From Rhizobium herbae (GTDB lineage: Bacteria; Pseudomonadota; Alphaproteobacteria; Rhizobiales; Rhizobiaceae), in the NCBI RefSeq assembly GCF_019511375.1, contig NZ_JAEUAO010000007.1:186001-250000 (forward strand): 64,000 nucleotides of DNA. The letters run 5' to 3'. A model generated the notes under the pieces. It did not search any database, had not been told where the DNA came from, and was given only the letters and a program-made list of their open reading frames with translations. The translations under genes and the position numbers were made by a program. This document shows, piece by piece, positions 1 to 9,894 of the stretch. Numbering within the stretch: the first letter of the stretch is position 1; each line of letters opens with the position of its first letter.

Positions 1-1
1 C

Positions 2-1522
2 GGCCTTTTAGCGCTGATCCTGGTCTATGCCTATGGCCGCTTCGGGCGGCGGCTGCATGGCCCGGCTTCGAGCGCCTTGATGCCGGAAAGGGATCAAACC
101 GAACTCGACCGGCAGGCAGCGCCGCTGCTTGACGAAAACAAGGGACTGAACGGCGTCGCGCTGATCTCCGACAATATGTCGGCCTTTGCCCTTCGCGCCC
201 TGTCGGCCCGCAAAGTGGGACGCAGTCTGGATCTGCAGTATTATTACTGGAAGAACGACCTGACCGGTCGGATGCTGACGCGCGAGGTGATTGCGGCCGC
301 AGACCGCGGTGTCCGGGTGCGCCTGCTGCTCGATGACATCAATGCCGGCCTGCACGATCGCATGTGCCTGTCTCTGGACGCTCATCCGAACATCGAGGTT
401 CGTCTGTTCAACCCAAGCCGGGCGCGGACCGATCGGCTCAAGCGCGGTTTGGAGATGATGCTGCGGCCTTTGCGCACCTCCCGGCGCATGCACAACAAGC
501 AATGGATTGCCGACGGCCAGCTGGTGATCGCCGGCGGCCGCAATATTGGCGACGCCTATTTCGATGCAGCCGAGCAGGCGAATTTCCGTGATCTCGATGT
601 CTGGATGCTCGGACCTGTGGCGATGGAGGCGGCGACAGTCTTCGATAGCTATTGGAATAGCCCTGTCGTGGTGCCAATCGGATCGTTGCGAACGATGCGC
701 AAGCACTATCTTCCGGCGTTCAGGGAGAAGCTCGAAAGGATCGCGGCGACAGCTGGCGGCCAGCACTATCTGACGCATGTCGAAGAGGCGGGGAAGCATG
801 GCGGCTTCTTGCCGTCGACGGAAGCGCTTCATTGGACGGGTGACGCCAAGCTCGTCTCCGATCCGCCCGAAAAGGCATTTCTGCAAAAGCGCAACAACTG
901 GATCATGCGCGAACTGATGCCGGTTCTGACGTGCGCACAACAGGACGTGAAGATCATTTCCCCCTATTTCATCCCCGGCGCCCAGGGCCTCGCCGAAATT
1001 GCGCGGCTCGTCGAGCGTCGGGTCAACGTCGCGGTTCTGACCAATTCGCTGGCCGCCACCGACGTCGCGGCAGTGCACGGCGCCTATGCCAACTACCGCA
1101 AGGCGCTCCTGAAGCACGGCATAACGCTGTTCGAACTGAAGGCGATGCACGAATTCGGCGATCCCAGGCGCATATCGCTGTTCGGATCGCGCGGCGCGAG
1201 CCTGCATACCAAGGCTTTCACGGTCGATGGCAAGACGGCCTTCGTCGGCTCGCTGAACTTCGATCCGCGGTCAGCGTCGCTCAACACCGAAATGGGCGTC
1301 CTGTTCACGCATCCCTCGCTCGTCGATGAAGTCGAGGCTGTTTTCGAGGAGGAGACGCGACCGGCGAACAGCTTCCGGCTGAGCCTGGAGAACGGCCGCC
1401 TGCGCTGGCAGGACAGCGAGAATAACAAACCGCGCGTGCTTCGCCGCGAGCCGGAGGCCGGTTTCATGCGCCGCCTGACCGCGGGGATCATCAGCATCCT
1501 GCCGATCGAATCCCAGCTTTGA
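2..1522 (+). CDS. Phospholipase D family protein (cardiolipin synthase-like), 5' end outside window
   Basis: The frame is open from the first bases, so the true start lies upstream. The visible 506 residues begin in a hydrophobic stretch (LLALILVYAYG) that is probably the N-terminal membrane anchor. Two HKD catalytic motifs define the phospholipase D superfamily: HNKQWIAD followed by GGRNIGD near visible residue 164, and HTKAFTVD followed by GSLNFDPRS near residue 402. Family members of this shape hydrolyse or transfer phosphatidyl groups at the inner membrane; the exact substrate is not readable here, and cardiolipin synthase is only the closest general label. A TTG at 77 and the ATG after it are internal codons, not the start, because the hydrophobic segment lies upstream in the same frame. 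Nothing downstream suggests an operon with clpP. Confidence 0.85.
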   Translation, partial: GLLALILVYAYGRFGRRLHGPASSALMPERDQTELDRQAAPLLDENKGLNGVALISDNMSAFALRALSARKVGRSLDLQYYYWKNDLTGRMLTREVIAAADRGVRVRLLLDDINAGLHDRMCLSLDAHPNIEVRLFNPSRARTDRLKRGLEMMLRPLRTSRRMHNKQWIADGQLVIAGGRNIGDAYFDAAEQANFRDLDVWMLGPVAMEAATVFDSYWNSPVVVPIGSLRTMRKHYLPAFREKLERIAATAGGQHYLTHVEEAGKHGGFLPSTEALHWTGDAKLVSDPPEKAFLQKRNNWIMRELMPVLTCAQQDVKIISPYFIPGAQGLAEIARLVERRVNVAVLTNSLAATDVAAVHGAYANYRKALLKHGITLFELKAMHEFGDPRRISLFGSRGASLHTKAFTVDGKTAFVGSLNFDPRSASLNTEMGVLFTHPSLVDEVEAVFEEETRPANSFRLSLENGRLRWQDSENNKPRVLRREPEAGFMRRLTAGIISILPIESQL

Positions 1523-1694
1523 CGGCAATTTACCGATTTTTCACCCAGAAAGGCCGAATGCCTGTGTGAAAAGGTTCAAAAAGCGACGCAGGCCGTATCG
1601 CTCTCCTTAGGAATCACTAAAAGATCACGCATCAATGTGCCGTGGCGGGAATGCTGGGGGGCGGCCAGGTATTAACGTTATGCAGAGTTCGCGA

Positions 1695-1724
1695 CTTGAA
1701 GTGGGGTACTTGGACACTCTATGT
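1695..1724 (+). promoter_or_regulatory. Possible RpoH (heat-shock) promoter of clpP
   Basis: CTTGAA at 1695-1700 is followed after 18 bases by CTATGT at 1719-1724, about 70 bases before the clpP start. The -35 matches the CTTGAA core of alphaproteobacterial sigma-32 promoters, and clpP is a classical heat-shock gene. The -10 is only a partial match, so this is an inference. The rest of the 1523-1795 gap shows nothing else I can name. Confidence 0.4.
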
Positions 1725-1795
1725 ATGAAGCGAGATATTCCCGATGATTCCCGGCGCGCAGGAGAGTTCGCGCGCCAGCTAGACAAAGGTTTGAC

Positions 1796-2428
1796 ATGAG
1801 AAATCCCGTTGATACCGCCATGGCTCTGGTGCCGATGGTCGTTGAACAGACCAATCGCGGCGAACGCTCCTACGACATTTTCTCGCGCCTTCTGAAAGAG
1901 CGCATCATCTTTTTGACGGGTGCCGTGGAAGACCAGATGGCAACTCTGATCTGCGCCCAGCTGCTGTTCCTCGAAGCGGAGAACCCGAAGAAGGAAATCG
2001 CGCTCTACATCAATTCGCCGGGCGGCGTCGTTACGGCCGGCATGGCGATCTACGATACGATGCAGTTCATCAAGCCTGCCGTTTCGACCCTGTGCATCGG
2101 CCAGGCCGCCTCCATGGGCTCGCTGCTTCTGGCTGCCGGTCACAAGGACATGCGCTTTGCGACGCCGAACGCCCGCATCATGGTTCACCAGCCTTCCGGC
2201 GGTTTCCAGGGCCAGGCATCGGACATCGAGCGGCATGCGCGCGACATTCTGAAAATGAAACGCCGCCTGAACGAAGTCTACGTCAAGCACACCGGTCGGA
2301 CCTATGAAGAGGTTGAACAGACGCTTGACCGCGACCACTTTATGACAGCGGATGAGGCACTTAGCTGGGGCGTCGTCGACAAGGTGATCACCTCGCGCGA
2401 GGCCATGGAAACGGCCGAAAAGGCCTGA
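1796..2428 (+). CDS. clpP: ATP-dependent Clp protease proteolytic subunit ClpP
   Basis: ClpP forms the double-heptamer serine protease chamber that degrades substrates unfolded by ClpX or ClpA in the cytoplasm. The 210 residues carry the catalytic triad in the right order and spacing: Ser106 in GQAASMGS, His131 in MVHQPSGG and Asp180 in LDRDHF. The substrate-binding INSPGG motif is near residue 73. Length matches the main rhizobial ClpP. The ATG at 1796 gives the usual short propeptide-like N-terminus. clpX follows 301 bases downstream on the same strand, so the two may be transcribed separately; a heat-shock-type promoter lies just upstream. Rhizobia usually have further clpP copies, which cannot be seen here. 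Confidence 0.97.
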   Translation: MRNPVDTAMALVPMVVEQTNRGERSYDIFSRLLKERIIFLTGAVEDQMATLICAQLLFLEAENPKKEIALYINSPGGVVTAGMAIYDTMQFIKPAVSTLCIGQAASMGSLLLAAGHKDMRFATPNARIMVHQPSGGFQGQASDIERHARDILKMKRRLNEVYVKHTGRTYEEVEQTLDRDHFMTADEALSWGVVDKVITSREAMETAEKA

Positions 2429-2505
2429 TTTCAAGCTTTTGTGTGCGGATAGATGCATTTGTGACACATTTGTATCCCTGATAGGGGTTTATCCGCGGGC
2501 CAAAG

Positions 2506-2526
2506 CCGTTAATATTGACCGTTAAT
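2506..2526. repeat. Direct repeat CCGTTAAT x2 upstream of clpX
   Basis: CCGTTAAT occurs at 2506-2513 and again at 2519-2526, a 13-base period, in the 301-base clpP-clpX gap. Such a spacing could be a regulator site, but it does not match the CtrA arrangement TTAA-N7-TTAA (here the spacer is nine) and no regulator is identified. I see no strong sigma-70 promoter in this gap. Confidence 0.3.
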
Positions 2527-2729
2527 GCTATGTAGAAGTTTGAGGTCCTAGCATTCGGTATTCGGTGGGAGATTCGTTGCTGCCGGACATCAAACGTGGT
2601 TGTTTGAGGCCGGTTCGTACTCCCAAAAGCGCCGTCTCTTTGCGCAGGAACGCGGAAGGAATCGCGGAGCGGGTTGAGTAGTCCGTTGCACCTTGTCTGA
2701 GGTGTTCGGCGTGCTGGAAGGAAAGTGAT

Positions 2730-4007
2730 ATGAGCAAGGTCAGCGGTAGCAACGGCGGTGACTCGAAGAATACCCTTTATTGTTCCTTCTGCGGCAAGAG
2801 CCAGCATGAGGTCCGCAAGCTGATTGCCGGACCGACTGTGTTCATCTGCGATGAATGCGTCGAGCTCTGCATGGACATCATCCGCGAGGAGAACAAGACC
2901 TCGATGGTCAAATCCCGTGACGGTGTTCCGACGCCGCAGGAGATCATCAAGGTTCTCGACGAATACGTGATCGGCCAGCAGCAGGCCAAGCGTATCCTGT
3001 CGGTTGCCGTCCACAACCACTACAAGCGCCTGGCCCATGCGGCCAAGGGCACGGATGTCGAACTGGCCAAGTCCAACATCATGCTCGTCGGCCCGACCGG
3101 TTGCGGCAAGACCTATCTGGCGCAGACGCTGGCGCGCATCATCGACGTACCGTTCACGATGGCGGATGCGACGACGCTGACGGAAGCCGGCTATGTCGGC
3201 GAGGATGTCGAGAACATCATCCTGAAGCTCCTGCAGGCTGCCGACTACAATGTCGAGCGCGCCCAGCGCGGCATCGTCTATATCGACGAAGTCGACAAGA
3301 TCTCGCGCAAGTCAGACAATCCGTCGATCACCCGTGACGTTTCCGGCGAGGGCGTGCAGCAGGCGCTGCTGAAAATCATGGAAGGCACGGTCGCGTCGGT
3401 GCCGCCTCAGGGCGGCCGCAAGCATCCGCAGCAGGAATTCCTGCAGGTGGACACGACCAACATCCTGTTCATCTGCGGTGGCGCTTTTGCCGGGCTCGAC
3501 AAGATCATCTCGGCCCGTGGCGAAAAGACCTCGATCGGCTTCGGTGCGGCGGTGCGCGCTCCGGAAGATCGCCGCGTCGGTGAAGTCCTGCGTGAACTGG
3601 AGCCGGAAGATCTGGTGAAGTTCGGCCTTATCCCGGAATTCATCGGCCGTCTGCCGGTGCTGGCGACACTCGAAGACCTCGACGAGCCGGCCCTGATCCA
3701 GATTCTGTCCGAGCCGAAGAATGCACTGATCAAGCAGTACCAGCGCCTGTTCGAAATGGAAGACGTCGAACTGACCTTCCACGAGGATGCGCTGCGCGAA
3801 ATCGCCCGCAAGGCAATCGTCCGCAAGACCGGCGCCCGCGGCCTGCGCTCGATCATGGAGAAGATCCTGCTCGACACCATGTTCGAGCTGCCGACGCTGG
3901 AAGGCGTGCGCGAAGTGGTCATCTCCGACGAGGTGGTCAAGGGCTCTGCCCGTCCGCTCTATATCTATTCGGAACGCTCCGACGAAAAGGCCAACGTTTC
4001 GGCCTGA
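2730..4007 (+). CDS. clpX: ATP-dependent Clp protease ATP-binding subunit ClpX
   Basis: ClpX is the hexameric AAA+ unfoldase that feeds tagged proteins into ClpP. In rhizobia and Caulobacter it is needed for cell-cycle proteolysis. The 425 residues start with the C4 zinc-binding domain (Cys18, Cys21, Cys40, Cys43), then the AAA+ core with Walker A GPTGCGKT at 121-128 and Walker B IVYIDEVD near 182-189. The ClpP-docking and pore loops fall within the AAA+ region, and the C-terminal small domain is complete. Length is normal for the family. It follows clpP, is closed by a strong terminator at 4029-4054, and precedes lon. Confidence 0.98.
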   Translation: MSKVSGSNGGDSKNTLYCSFCGKSQHEVRKLIAGPTVFICDECVELCMDIIREENKTSMVKSRDGVPTPQEIIKVLDEYVIGQQQAKRILSVAVHNHYKRLAHAAKGTDVELAKSNIMLVGPTGCGKTYLAQTLARIIDVPFTMADATTLTEAGYVGEDVENIILKLLQAADYNVERAQRGIVYIDEVDKISRKSDNPSITRDVSGEGVQQALLKIMEGTVASVPPQGGRKHPQQEFLQVDTTNILFICGGAFAGLDKIISARGEKTSIGFGAAVRAPEDRRVGEVLRELEPEDLVKFGLIPEFIGRLPVLATLEDLDEPALIQILSEPKNALIKQYQRLFEMEDVELTFHEDALREIARKAIVRKTGARGLRSIMEKILLDTMFELPTLEGVREVVISDEVVKGSARPLYIYSERSDEKANVSA

Positions 4008-4028
4008 TCGGTGCGACTTAAGTTGAAG

Positions 4029-4054
4029 AGGCCCGCCATGTGCGGGCCTTTTTT
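4029..4054 (+). terminator. Rho-independent terminator after clpX
   Basis: Perfect 8-bp stem AGGCCCGC/GCGGGCCT (4029-4036 and 4042-4049) with a 5-base loop, running directly into a run of six T. It lies 22 bases after the clpX stop and separates clpX from lon. Confidence 0.93.
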
Positions 4055-4118
4055 ATGCGCCATGTTGACAGGAATGGGCGGAAAGACCTTTCGTGGCGCA
4101 TAGCCAAGCGGTGTTGCG

Positions 4119-4141
4119 AGCCTTGCATGGATTGCAAGGCT
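4119..4141. repeat. Perfect 9-bp inverted repeat in the clpX-lon gap
   Basis: AGCCTTGCA and TGCAAGGCT face each other across five bases (4119-4127 and 4133-4141). No T run follows, so it is not a standard terminator. It could be an operator or a hairpin in an untranslated leader. The surrounding 4055-4406 stretch has no convincing gene. Confidence 0.4.
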
Positions 4142-4406
4142 TGAATGCACAGAAAACGTGGCGCGGATATCGCCAATTGACCAGCAATGGGTAGAATCGA
4201 CGATTGCTAAACGTGGCCAACAACGCAATTATGCTATGATTCCGTATCGGCTTATCCTGAGGCGAATCGTGTGCGAACAGGACCTCGGCAAGGTACGCGA
4301 CAGGAAGATGCCATTAAATATCCGGCTGCGGCGCCCCCCACGCCGATCGTCGTCGGAGGGTTGAAAACAGGCGTCACATACTCCACCTGACAGTGGAAAG
4401 ATGAGG

Positions 4407-4434
4407 ACCCGAAGCGCCCTTGAAGGCTTCGGGT
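4407..4434 (+). promoter_or_regulatory. Hairpin in the lon leader
   Basis: ACCCGAAGC (4407-4415) pairs perfectly with GCTTCGGGT (4426-4434), leaving a 10-base loop. The hairpin ends 34 bases before the lon ATG and is followed by GC-rich self-complementary sequence and then the GGAAAGGA ribosome-binding region. It may influence lon mRNA stability or translation. Function is not known from sequence. Confidence 0.4.
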
Positions 4435-4468
4435 AACGGGCCCGGAAACGGGACGGAAAGGAAATGAC

Positions 4469-6889
4469 ATGACGAACAAAACGTCTCCGGCAATTGAGAG
4501 CGCGACCTATCCGGTGCTGCCGCTGCGCGACATCGTGGTGTTCCCGCACATGATCGTGCCTCTGTTTGTCGGCCGTGAAAAATCAATCCGGGCGCTGGAG
4601 GAGGTCATGGGCACCGACAAGCAGATCATGCTTGCGACCCAGATCAATGCGAGCGACGACGATCCGGAAGCCTCGGCTATCTATCAGATCGGCACGATCG
4701 CTAACGTGCTTCAGCTTCTGAAGCTGCCCGATGGCACCGTCAAGGTCCTGGTCGAGGGCCGTGCCCGCGCCGAGATCGATGGTTATACCCGTCGCGAAGA
4801 ATTCTACGAAGCAATGGCGCATGTACTGCCTGAGCCTGTCGAAGATCCGGTCGAGATCGAGGCGCTCAGCCGCTCGGTGGTCTCCGAATTCGAGAGCTAT
4901 GTGAAGCTCAACAAGAAGATTTCTCCGGAAGTCGTCGGTGCTGCCAGCCAGATCGAAGACTATTCGAAGCTCGCCGATACGGTCGCGTCGCATCTCTCCA
5001 TCAAGATCGTCGAAAAGCAGGAAATGCTCGAGACGACGAGCGTCAAGCTGCGCCTTGAAAAGGCGCTTGGCTTCATGGAAGGCGAAATCTCCGTTCTCCA
5101 GGTCGAGAAGCGCATCCGCTCGCGCGTCAAGCGGCAGATGGAAAAGACCCAGCGCGAATATTACCTGAACGAACAGATGAAGGCGATCCAGAAGGAGCTC
5201 GGCGACGGCGAGGAAGGCCGCGACGAGATGGCCGAGCTGGAAGACCGCATCAGCAAGACCAAGCTTTCCAAGGAAGCCCGTGAAAAGGCGGAGGCGGAAG
5301 TCAAGAAGCTGCGCCAGATGAGCCCGATGTCGGCAGAAGCCACCGTCGTGCGCAACTATTTGGACTGGCTGCTCGGCATTCCGTGGGGCAAGAAGTCGAA
5401 GGTCAAGACCGACCTCAATAACGCTGAAAAAGTGCTCGAGCATGATCATTTCGGTCTCGACAAGGTCAAGGAACGGATCATCGAGTATCTTGCCGTGCAG
5501 GCACGGTCGCAGAAGATCAAGGGACCGATCCTGTGCCTCGTCGGCCCTCCGGGCGTCGGCAAGACGTCGCTTGCCAAGTCGATCGCCAAGGCGACCGGCC
5601 GCGAATATATCCGCATGGCGCTGGGCGGCGTTCGTGACGAAGCCGAAATCCGCGGTCACCGCCGCACCTATATCGGCTCGATGCCCGGCAAGGTGATCCA
5701 GTCGATGAAGAAGGCGAAGAAGTCCAATCCGCTCTTCCTGCTCGACGAGATCGACAAGATGGGCCAGGACTTCCGCGGCGACCCGTCCTCGGCTCTGCTC
5801 GAGGTGCTGGACCCGGAACAGAACTCCACCTTCATGGACCACTATCTCGAAGTGGAATATGACCTGTCGAACGTGATGTTCATCACGACGGCCAACACGC
5901 TGAACATTCCGGCGCCGCTGATGGACCGCATGGAAGTGATCCGCATCGCCGGTTACACGGAAGAGGAAAAGCTGGAAATTGCCAAGCGGCACCTCCTGCC
6001 GAAGGCGATTGCCGACCACGCGTTGCAGGCCAAGGAGTTCTCGGTCACCGACGGCGCGCTGAGGGGCGTCATCCAGACCTACACGCGGGAAGCCGGCGTG
6101 CGCAGCCTCGAGCGCGAGCTGATGAAGCTCGCCCGCAAGGCCGTGACGGAAATCCTCAAGGGCAAGACCAGCAAGGTCGAGGTAACGGCGGAGAATATCC
6201 AGGACTATCTGGGCGTTCCGCGCTACCGCCACGGCGAAGCCGAGCGGACCGACCAGGTCGGTGTCGTCACCGGTCTCGCCTGGACCGAGGTCGGCGGCGA
6301 ACTGCTGACGATCGAAGGCGTGATGATGCCCGGCAAGGGCCGCATGACGGTCACCGGTAACCTCAGGGACGTGATGAAGGAATCGATCTCTGCGGCGGCC
6401 TCCTATGTCCGCTCGCGTGCCATCGATTTCGGCATCGAGCCGCCGCGCTTCGACACGAGCGATATCCACGTTCACGTGCCGGAAGGCGCAACGCCGAAGG
6501 ACGGTCCGTCCGCGGGCGTGGCGATGGCAACGGCGATCGTCTCGATCATGACCGGCATCCCGGTCAACAAGGATGTGGCGATGACCGGCGAAATCACGCT
6601 GCGCGGTCGCGTCCTGCCGATCGGCGGTTTGAAGGAAAAGCTGCTTGCTGCTCTTCGCGGCGGCATCAAGAAGGTGCTGATCCCGGAAGAAAACGCCAAG
6701 GATCTGGCGGACATTCCGGACAACGTGAAGAACAACATGGAGATCATCCCGGTCTCGCATATCGGCGAGGTCCTGAGCCACGCACTGGTGCGGGTGCCGG
6801 TGGCGATCGAGTGGGATCCTTCCAAGCAGCCGGTTCCGATCGCGGCTGCTGATCCGGCCGATGAGACCGCAGTGTCGATTGCCCACTAG
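4469..6889 (+). CDS. lon: ATP-dependent protease La (Lon)
   Basis: Lon is a cytoplasmic hexameric AAA+ serine protease that degrades misfolded and regulatory proteins (in alphaproteobacteria including DnaA and CcrM). The 806 residues show the N-terminal substrate-binding LAN domain, a long coiled-coil linker near residues 180-290, the AAA+ module with Walker A GPPGVGKT at 359-366 and Walker B FLLDEID, and the C-terminal protease domain. The Ser-Lys dyad is Ser681 (in PKDGPSAG) and Lys724, with the same 43-residue spacing as E. coli S679/K722. The ATG at 4469 follows the ribosome-binding sequence GGAAAGGA. Terminators precede and follow it, so it is monocistronic. Confidence 0.98.
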   Translation: MTNKTSPAIESATYPVLPLRDIVVFPHMIVPLFVGREKSIRALEEVMGTDKQIMLATQINASDDDPEASAIYQIGTIANVLQLLKLPDGTVKVLVEGRARAEIDGYTRREEFYEAMAHVLPEPVEDPVEIEALSRSVVSEFESYVKLNKKISPEVVGAASQIEDYSKLADTVASHLSIKIVEKQEMLETTSVKLRLEKALGFMEGEISVLQVEKRIRSRVKRQMEKTQREYYLNEQMKAIQKELGDGEEGRDEMAELEDRISKTKLSKEAREKAEAEVKKLRQMSPMSAEATVVRNYLDWLLGIPWGKKSKVKTDLNNAEKVLEHDHFGLDKVKERIIEYLAVQARSQKIKGPILCLVGPPGVGKTSLAKSIAKATGREYIRMALGGVRDEAEIRGHRRTYIGSMPGKVIQSMKKAKKSNPLFLLDEIDKMGQDFRGDPSSALLEVLDPEQNSTFMDHYLEVEYDLSNVMFITTANTLNIPAPLMDRMEVIRIAGYTEEEKLEIAKRHLLPKAIADHALQAKEFSVTDGALRGVIQTYTREAGVRSLERELMKLARKAVTEILKGKTSKVEVTAENIQDYLGVPRYRHGEAERTDQVGVVTGLAWTEVGGELLTIEGVMMPGKGRMTVTGNLRDVMKESISAAASYVRSRAIDFGIEPPRFDTSDIHVHVPEGATPKDGPSAGVAMATAIVSIMTGIPVNKDVAMTGEITLRGRVLPIGGLKEKLLAALRGGIKKVLIPEENAKDLADIPDNVKNNMEIIPVSHIGEVLSHALVRVPVAIEWDPSKQPVPIAAADPADETAVSIAH

Positions 6890-6956
6890 GCATTTGACGT
6901 GAAGGTCAAACGGTGCCCGCAACCAAGCGGGGATCGATTTGGTACATAAACAGTGG

Positions 6957-6984
6957 AAGACCGGCATTTTTGCCGGTCTTTTTT
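6957..6984 (+). terminator. Rho-independent terminator after lon
   Basis: Perfect 10-bp stem AAGACCGGCA/TGCCGGTCTT (6957-6966 and 6971-6980) with a TTTT loop and a T run to 6984. It lies 67 bases after the lon stop. Confidence 0.93.
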
Positions 6985-7119
6985 ATGTAAAACCTCGCGC
7001 AAAGCCTTGCATTCCTAGGGATTCGGAGCGATTGGGTTTGTGAAGGCGAGGGTCTTGCGTATGCTACCCCCGGCTTAAAAATTGAGTCGTTTCGAACCAG
7101 TATTGAAAGGGGTGGAAAC

Positions 7120-7392
7120 ATGAACAAGAATGAGCTCGTGTCAGCAGTTGCCGAGAAGGCCGGACTTTCGAAGACGGATGCATCTTCTGCAGTTGATGCA
7201 ATCTTCGACGCAATCCAGGCCGAACTGAAGAGCGGCGGCGACGTTCGTCTCGTCGGCTTCGGCAATTTCTCGGTCAGCCGTCGCGAAGCATCCAAGGGTC
7301 GCAACCCGTCCACCGGCGCAGAAGTTGATATCCCGGCACGCAACGTGCCGAAGTTCTCTGCCGGCAAGGGTCTGAAGGACGCCGTAAACTAA
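7120..7392 (+). CDS. hupB: DNA-binding protein HU
   Basis: HU is a small histone-like dimer that bends and compacts DNA without sequence specificity. The 90 residues cover the whole family: the N-terminal helices beginning MNKNELVSAVAEKAG and the DNA-gripping beta arm with GFGNFSV and GRNPSTGAEVDIPA, including the conserved arm-tip Arg-Asn-Pro. The ribosome-binding site AAAGGGG lies just before the ATG at 7120. It sits between the lon and hupB terminators and so is its own transcription unit, as in most rhizobia where HU follows lon. The symbol hupB is by synteny; hup or hbs could equally be used. Confidence 0.96.
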   Translation: MNKNELVSAVAEKAGLSKTDASSAVDAIFDAIQAELKSGGDVRLVGFGNFSVSRREASKGRNPSTGAEVDIPARNVPKFSAGKGLKDAVN

Positions 7393-7454
7393 GTTTCATG
7401 TTTCATCTGCAGCACCGTGGCGGCAACGCCGGCGGTTCGATGGCAGGTTGATTT

Positions 7455-7482
7455 GAGGCCCGGGTCTTCCCGGGCCTCTTTT
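7455..7482 (+). terminator. Rho-independent terminator after hupB
   Basis: Perfect 10-bp stem GAGGCCCGGG/CCCGGGCCTC (7455-7464 and 7469-7478) with a TCTT loop followed by TTTT. It ends the hupB transcript. Confidence 0.93.
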
Positions 7483-7613
7483 CGTATGCTCATCCGGTGC
7501 ACTTCCCGTTCGCCTTCGCTTGCCGTCGCATTTCGAATGCGCACCGGCTGTCATGCGCGTGTTACACGGCGCGATCACAACCCCTCCATCCGTAATGATC
7601 TGGAGGGATCCCC

Positions 7614-9809
7614 GTGAAGGCATTTCCACTCACCACCGCGCTTGTCGCCTTGCTTGCCGCCTCGACAGCGTCCACCGCCAGCGCAGAGCCGGTCTTCAAT
7701 CGCATCGCCTCGTTTGCTGTTGCCGACAATCTCCCGGCCGACGCCGACAAAAAATCCGTGACCTCCGCTGAAATCATCACCGCCAGCGAAGACGGCAACC
7801 TGCTCGTCTACTCCGACAGCCCACTGAAGGCGATCGGCTTCATCGACATTACCGATCCCGGGGCGCCGAAGGCCGGTGGCATCCTCTCCTTCGAAGGTGA
7901 ACCGACGTCCGTCGCAATTACCGGCGCAAAGGCGCTGGTCGCCGTCAACACGCGCGAAAGCTTCGTCAAGCCGTCCGGCTTCCTCGCCACGGTCGATCTG
8001 GCGACGAAGACGATGGACGCGGCGTGCGATCTCGGCGGCCAGCCGGACTCCGTGGCGATCAACAAGGACAAAACGCTGGCTGCCATCGCCATCGAGAACG
8101 AGCGCGACGAGGACGTCAACGATGGCCAGATCCCGCAGCTGCCGGCCGGCGACCTCGTGATCGTGTCGCTGAAGGATGGTGCGCCCGACTGCGCCTCGAT
8201 CAAGCACGTGCCCCTTACCGGCCTTGCGGACGTCGCAGGCGACGATCCGGAGCCGGAATTCGTCGCCTTCAACAGCCAGGACGAAATCGCGCTGACGCTG
8301 CAGGAAAACAACCACATCGTCATCATCGACGGCACGACCGGCGTGGTGAAGACGCATTTCCCGGCCGGCACCACGAACCTCTCCGGCGTCGATGCCAAGC
8401 GCGATGGCGCACTCGCGTTCACCGACGAATTGAAGGACGTGAAGCGCGAGCCGGATGCCGTGAAGTGGCTCGACGACAACCGTCTCGTTATTGCCAATGA
8501 AGGCGACTACGAGGGCGGCGCGCGCGGTTTCACCATCTTCGACAAGACCGGCAAGGTGCTTTTCGAGTCGGGCACGAGCTTCGAGCATGCGGCTGCCGCT
8601 CTCGGCCACTATCCGGACAAGCGCTCTTCCGCCAAGGGTATCGAGCCGGAAGGCCTGGAAGCCGCGACCTTCGGCGCCGACAAGCTGTTCTTCGTTCTTG
8701 CCGAGCGCGCGTCCGTGATCGGCGTCTACAAGGACACCGGTGCCGATCCGGAACTCAAGCAGATCCTCCCATCGGGCGTTTCGCCGGAAGGTGCTGTGGC
8801 CATCCCCGGGCGCAATCTGCTTGCAACAGCAAACGAGGTCGATCTCGTCGAGGATGGCGGAGCCCGTTCGCACGTGATGATCTATCAACGCGCTGAAGGT
8901 ACGGCGGCCTATCCGCAGATCGCGTCGGTACAAAAGGATGGAGTGCCGCTCGGCTTCGGGGCTCTCTCCGGTCTGGCCGCGATCAAGGACAAGCCGGGAA
9001 TGCTCCATGCCGTCAACGACTCGGCCTACTCGTCGCAGCCGCGTATATTCACGATCGACGCCACAAAGTCGCCGGCTCTGATTACCGAGGCTCTGAACAT
9101 TACCCGTGACGGCGCCCCGGCCCAGAAGCTCGACGTCGAGGGCATCACAAACGATGGCGAGGGCGGCTTCTGGCTGGCGTCCGAGGGCGATGCGGCCAAG
9201 CTCTACGCAAACGGTCTGATCCACGTGAATGGCAAGGGGCAGATCAAGGCGGAAATCGCTTTGCCGGAAGAACTGCGCGCAAGTGAGATTCGCTCCGGCT
9301 TCGAAGCTATCACCAGTGTCGGCGAAGGCGACGACTTGACACTCTGGATGGCCGTGCAGCGCGAGTGGAAGGACGACGAAAGGGGTTTCGTGAAACTCCT
9401 TTCCTACAATCCGGCCTCCAAGCAATGGAGTGCAGTGCGCTACCCGCTGGAAAAGACCGAAGAAGGCTGGGTCGGCCTTTCTGAAATCACTATCCACGGC
9501 GACCACGCCTACATTATCGAGCGCGACAACCTGATCGGCAACGCGGCCAAGCTGAAGAAGATCTACAGGGTTCCGCTCGCCGACCTCAAGCCTGCCAAGC
9601 TCGGCGGCGAATTGCCGGTCGTGAAGAAGGAAGAAGTGCGCGACCTCATTCCCGACCTCAAGGCTCTCGGCGGCTACGTCGTCGACAAGGTCGAAGGTTT
9701 CACCGTCGATGCAGCCGGCAACGGCTACGTCGTTACCGACAATGATGGCGTCGACGATTCCTCGGGTGAGACGCTGTTCTTCCAGGTCGGTACGATGAAC
9801 GCGATGTAA
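7614..9809 (+). CDS. Secreted esterase-like phytase-family protein
   Basis: The 731 residues start with a clear signal peptide (MKAFPLTTALVALLAAS, cleavage probably after TASA), so the product is exported to the periplasm. The body is rich in beta-propeller-like repeats: an N-terminal half resembling choice-of-anchor/LVIVD-type surface domains (EPTSVAITG, PEFVAFNSQ) and a C-terminal phytase-like esterase domain (DVEGITNDGEGGFWLASEGD, GFEAITSVGEG, VEGFTVDAAGNGYVVTDNDG). Proteins of this family are suspected phosphatases or phytases, but the substrate is unproven. The GTG start at 7614 is chosen because GGAGGG (7602-7607) precedes it at good spacing and the signal peptide begins there. A bidirectional terminator follows. 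No partner gene is obvious. Confidence 0.85.
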   Translation: MKAFPLTTALVALLAASTASTASAEPVFNRIASFAVADNLPADADKKSVTSAEIITASEDGNLLVYSDSPLKAIGFIDITDPGAPKAGGILSFEGEPTSVAITGAKALVAVNTRESFVKPSGFLATVDLATKTMDAACDLGGQPDSVAINKDKTLAAIAIENERDEDVNDGQIPQLPAGDLVIVSLKDGAPDCASIKHVPLTGLADVAGDDPEPEFVAFNSQDEIALTLQENNHIVIIDGTTGVVKTHFPAGTTNLSGVDAKRDGALAFTDELKDVKREPDAVKWLDDNRLVIANEGDYEGGARGFTIFDKTGKVLFESGTSFEHAAAALGHYPDKRSSAKGIEPEGLEAATFGADKLFFVLAERASVIGVYKDTGADPELKQILPSGVSPEGAVAIPGRNLLATANEVDLVEDGGARSHVMIYQRAEGTAAYPQIASVQKDGVPLGFGALSGLAAIKDKPGMLHAVNDSAYSSQPRIFTIDATKSPALITEALNITRDGAPAQKLDVEGITNDGEGGFWLASEGDAAKLYANGLIHVNGKGQIKAEIALPEELRASEIRSGFEAITSVGEGDDLTLWMAVQREWKDDERGFVKLLSYNPASKQWSAVRYPLEKTEEGWVGLSEITIHGDHAYIIERDNLIGNAAKLKKIYRVPLADLKPAKLGGELPVVKKEEVRDLIPDLKALGGYVVDKVEGFTVDAAGNGYVVTDNDGVDDSSGETLFFQVGTMNAM

Positions 9810-9829
9810 ATCGGGGACCACCACGGTAC

Positions 9830-9862
9830 GGAAAAGGCCGGGCATGATGACCGGCCTTTTCC
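9830..9862. terminator. Bidirectional terminator between phytase-like gene and MarR gene
   Basis: GGAAAAGGCCGG (9830-9841) pairs with CCGGCCTTTTCC (9851-9862). Because the stem itself contains AAAA and TTTT, either strand reads as a terminator. It lies between two convergent genes (ends at 9809 and 9895). Confidence 0.85.
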
Positions 9863-9894
9863 AATTGAACCGTCGCCGTCGCCAGTCGACGGGC

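Noticed and set aside
4583-6967. A 794-codon open frame on the minus strand opposite lon
   Set aside because: Mirror frame of lon with no recognisable domain; lon on the + strand has all catalytic residues.
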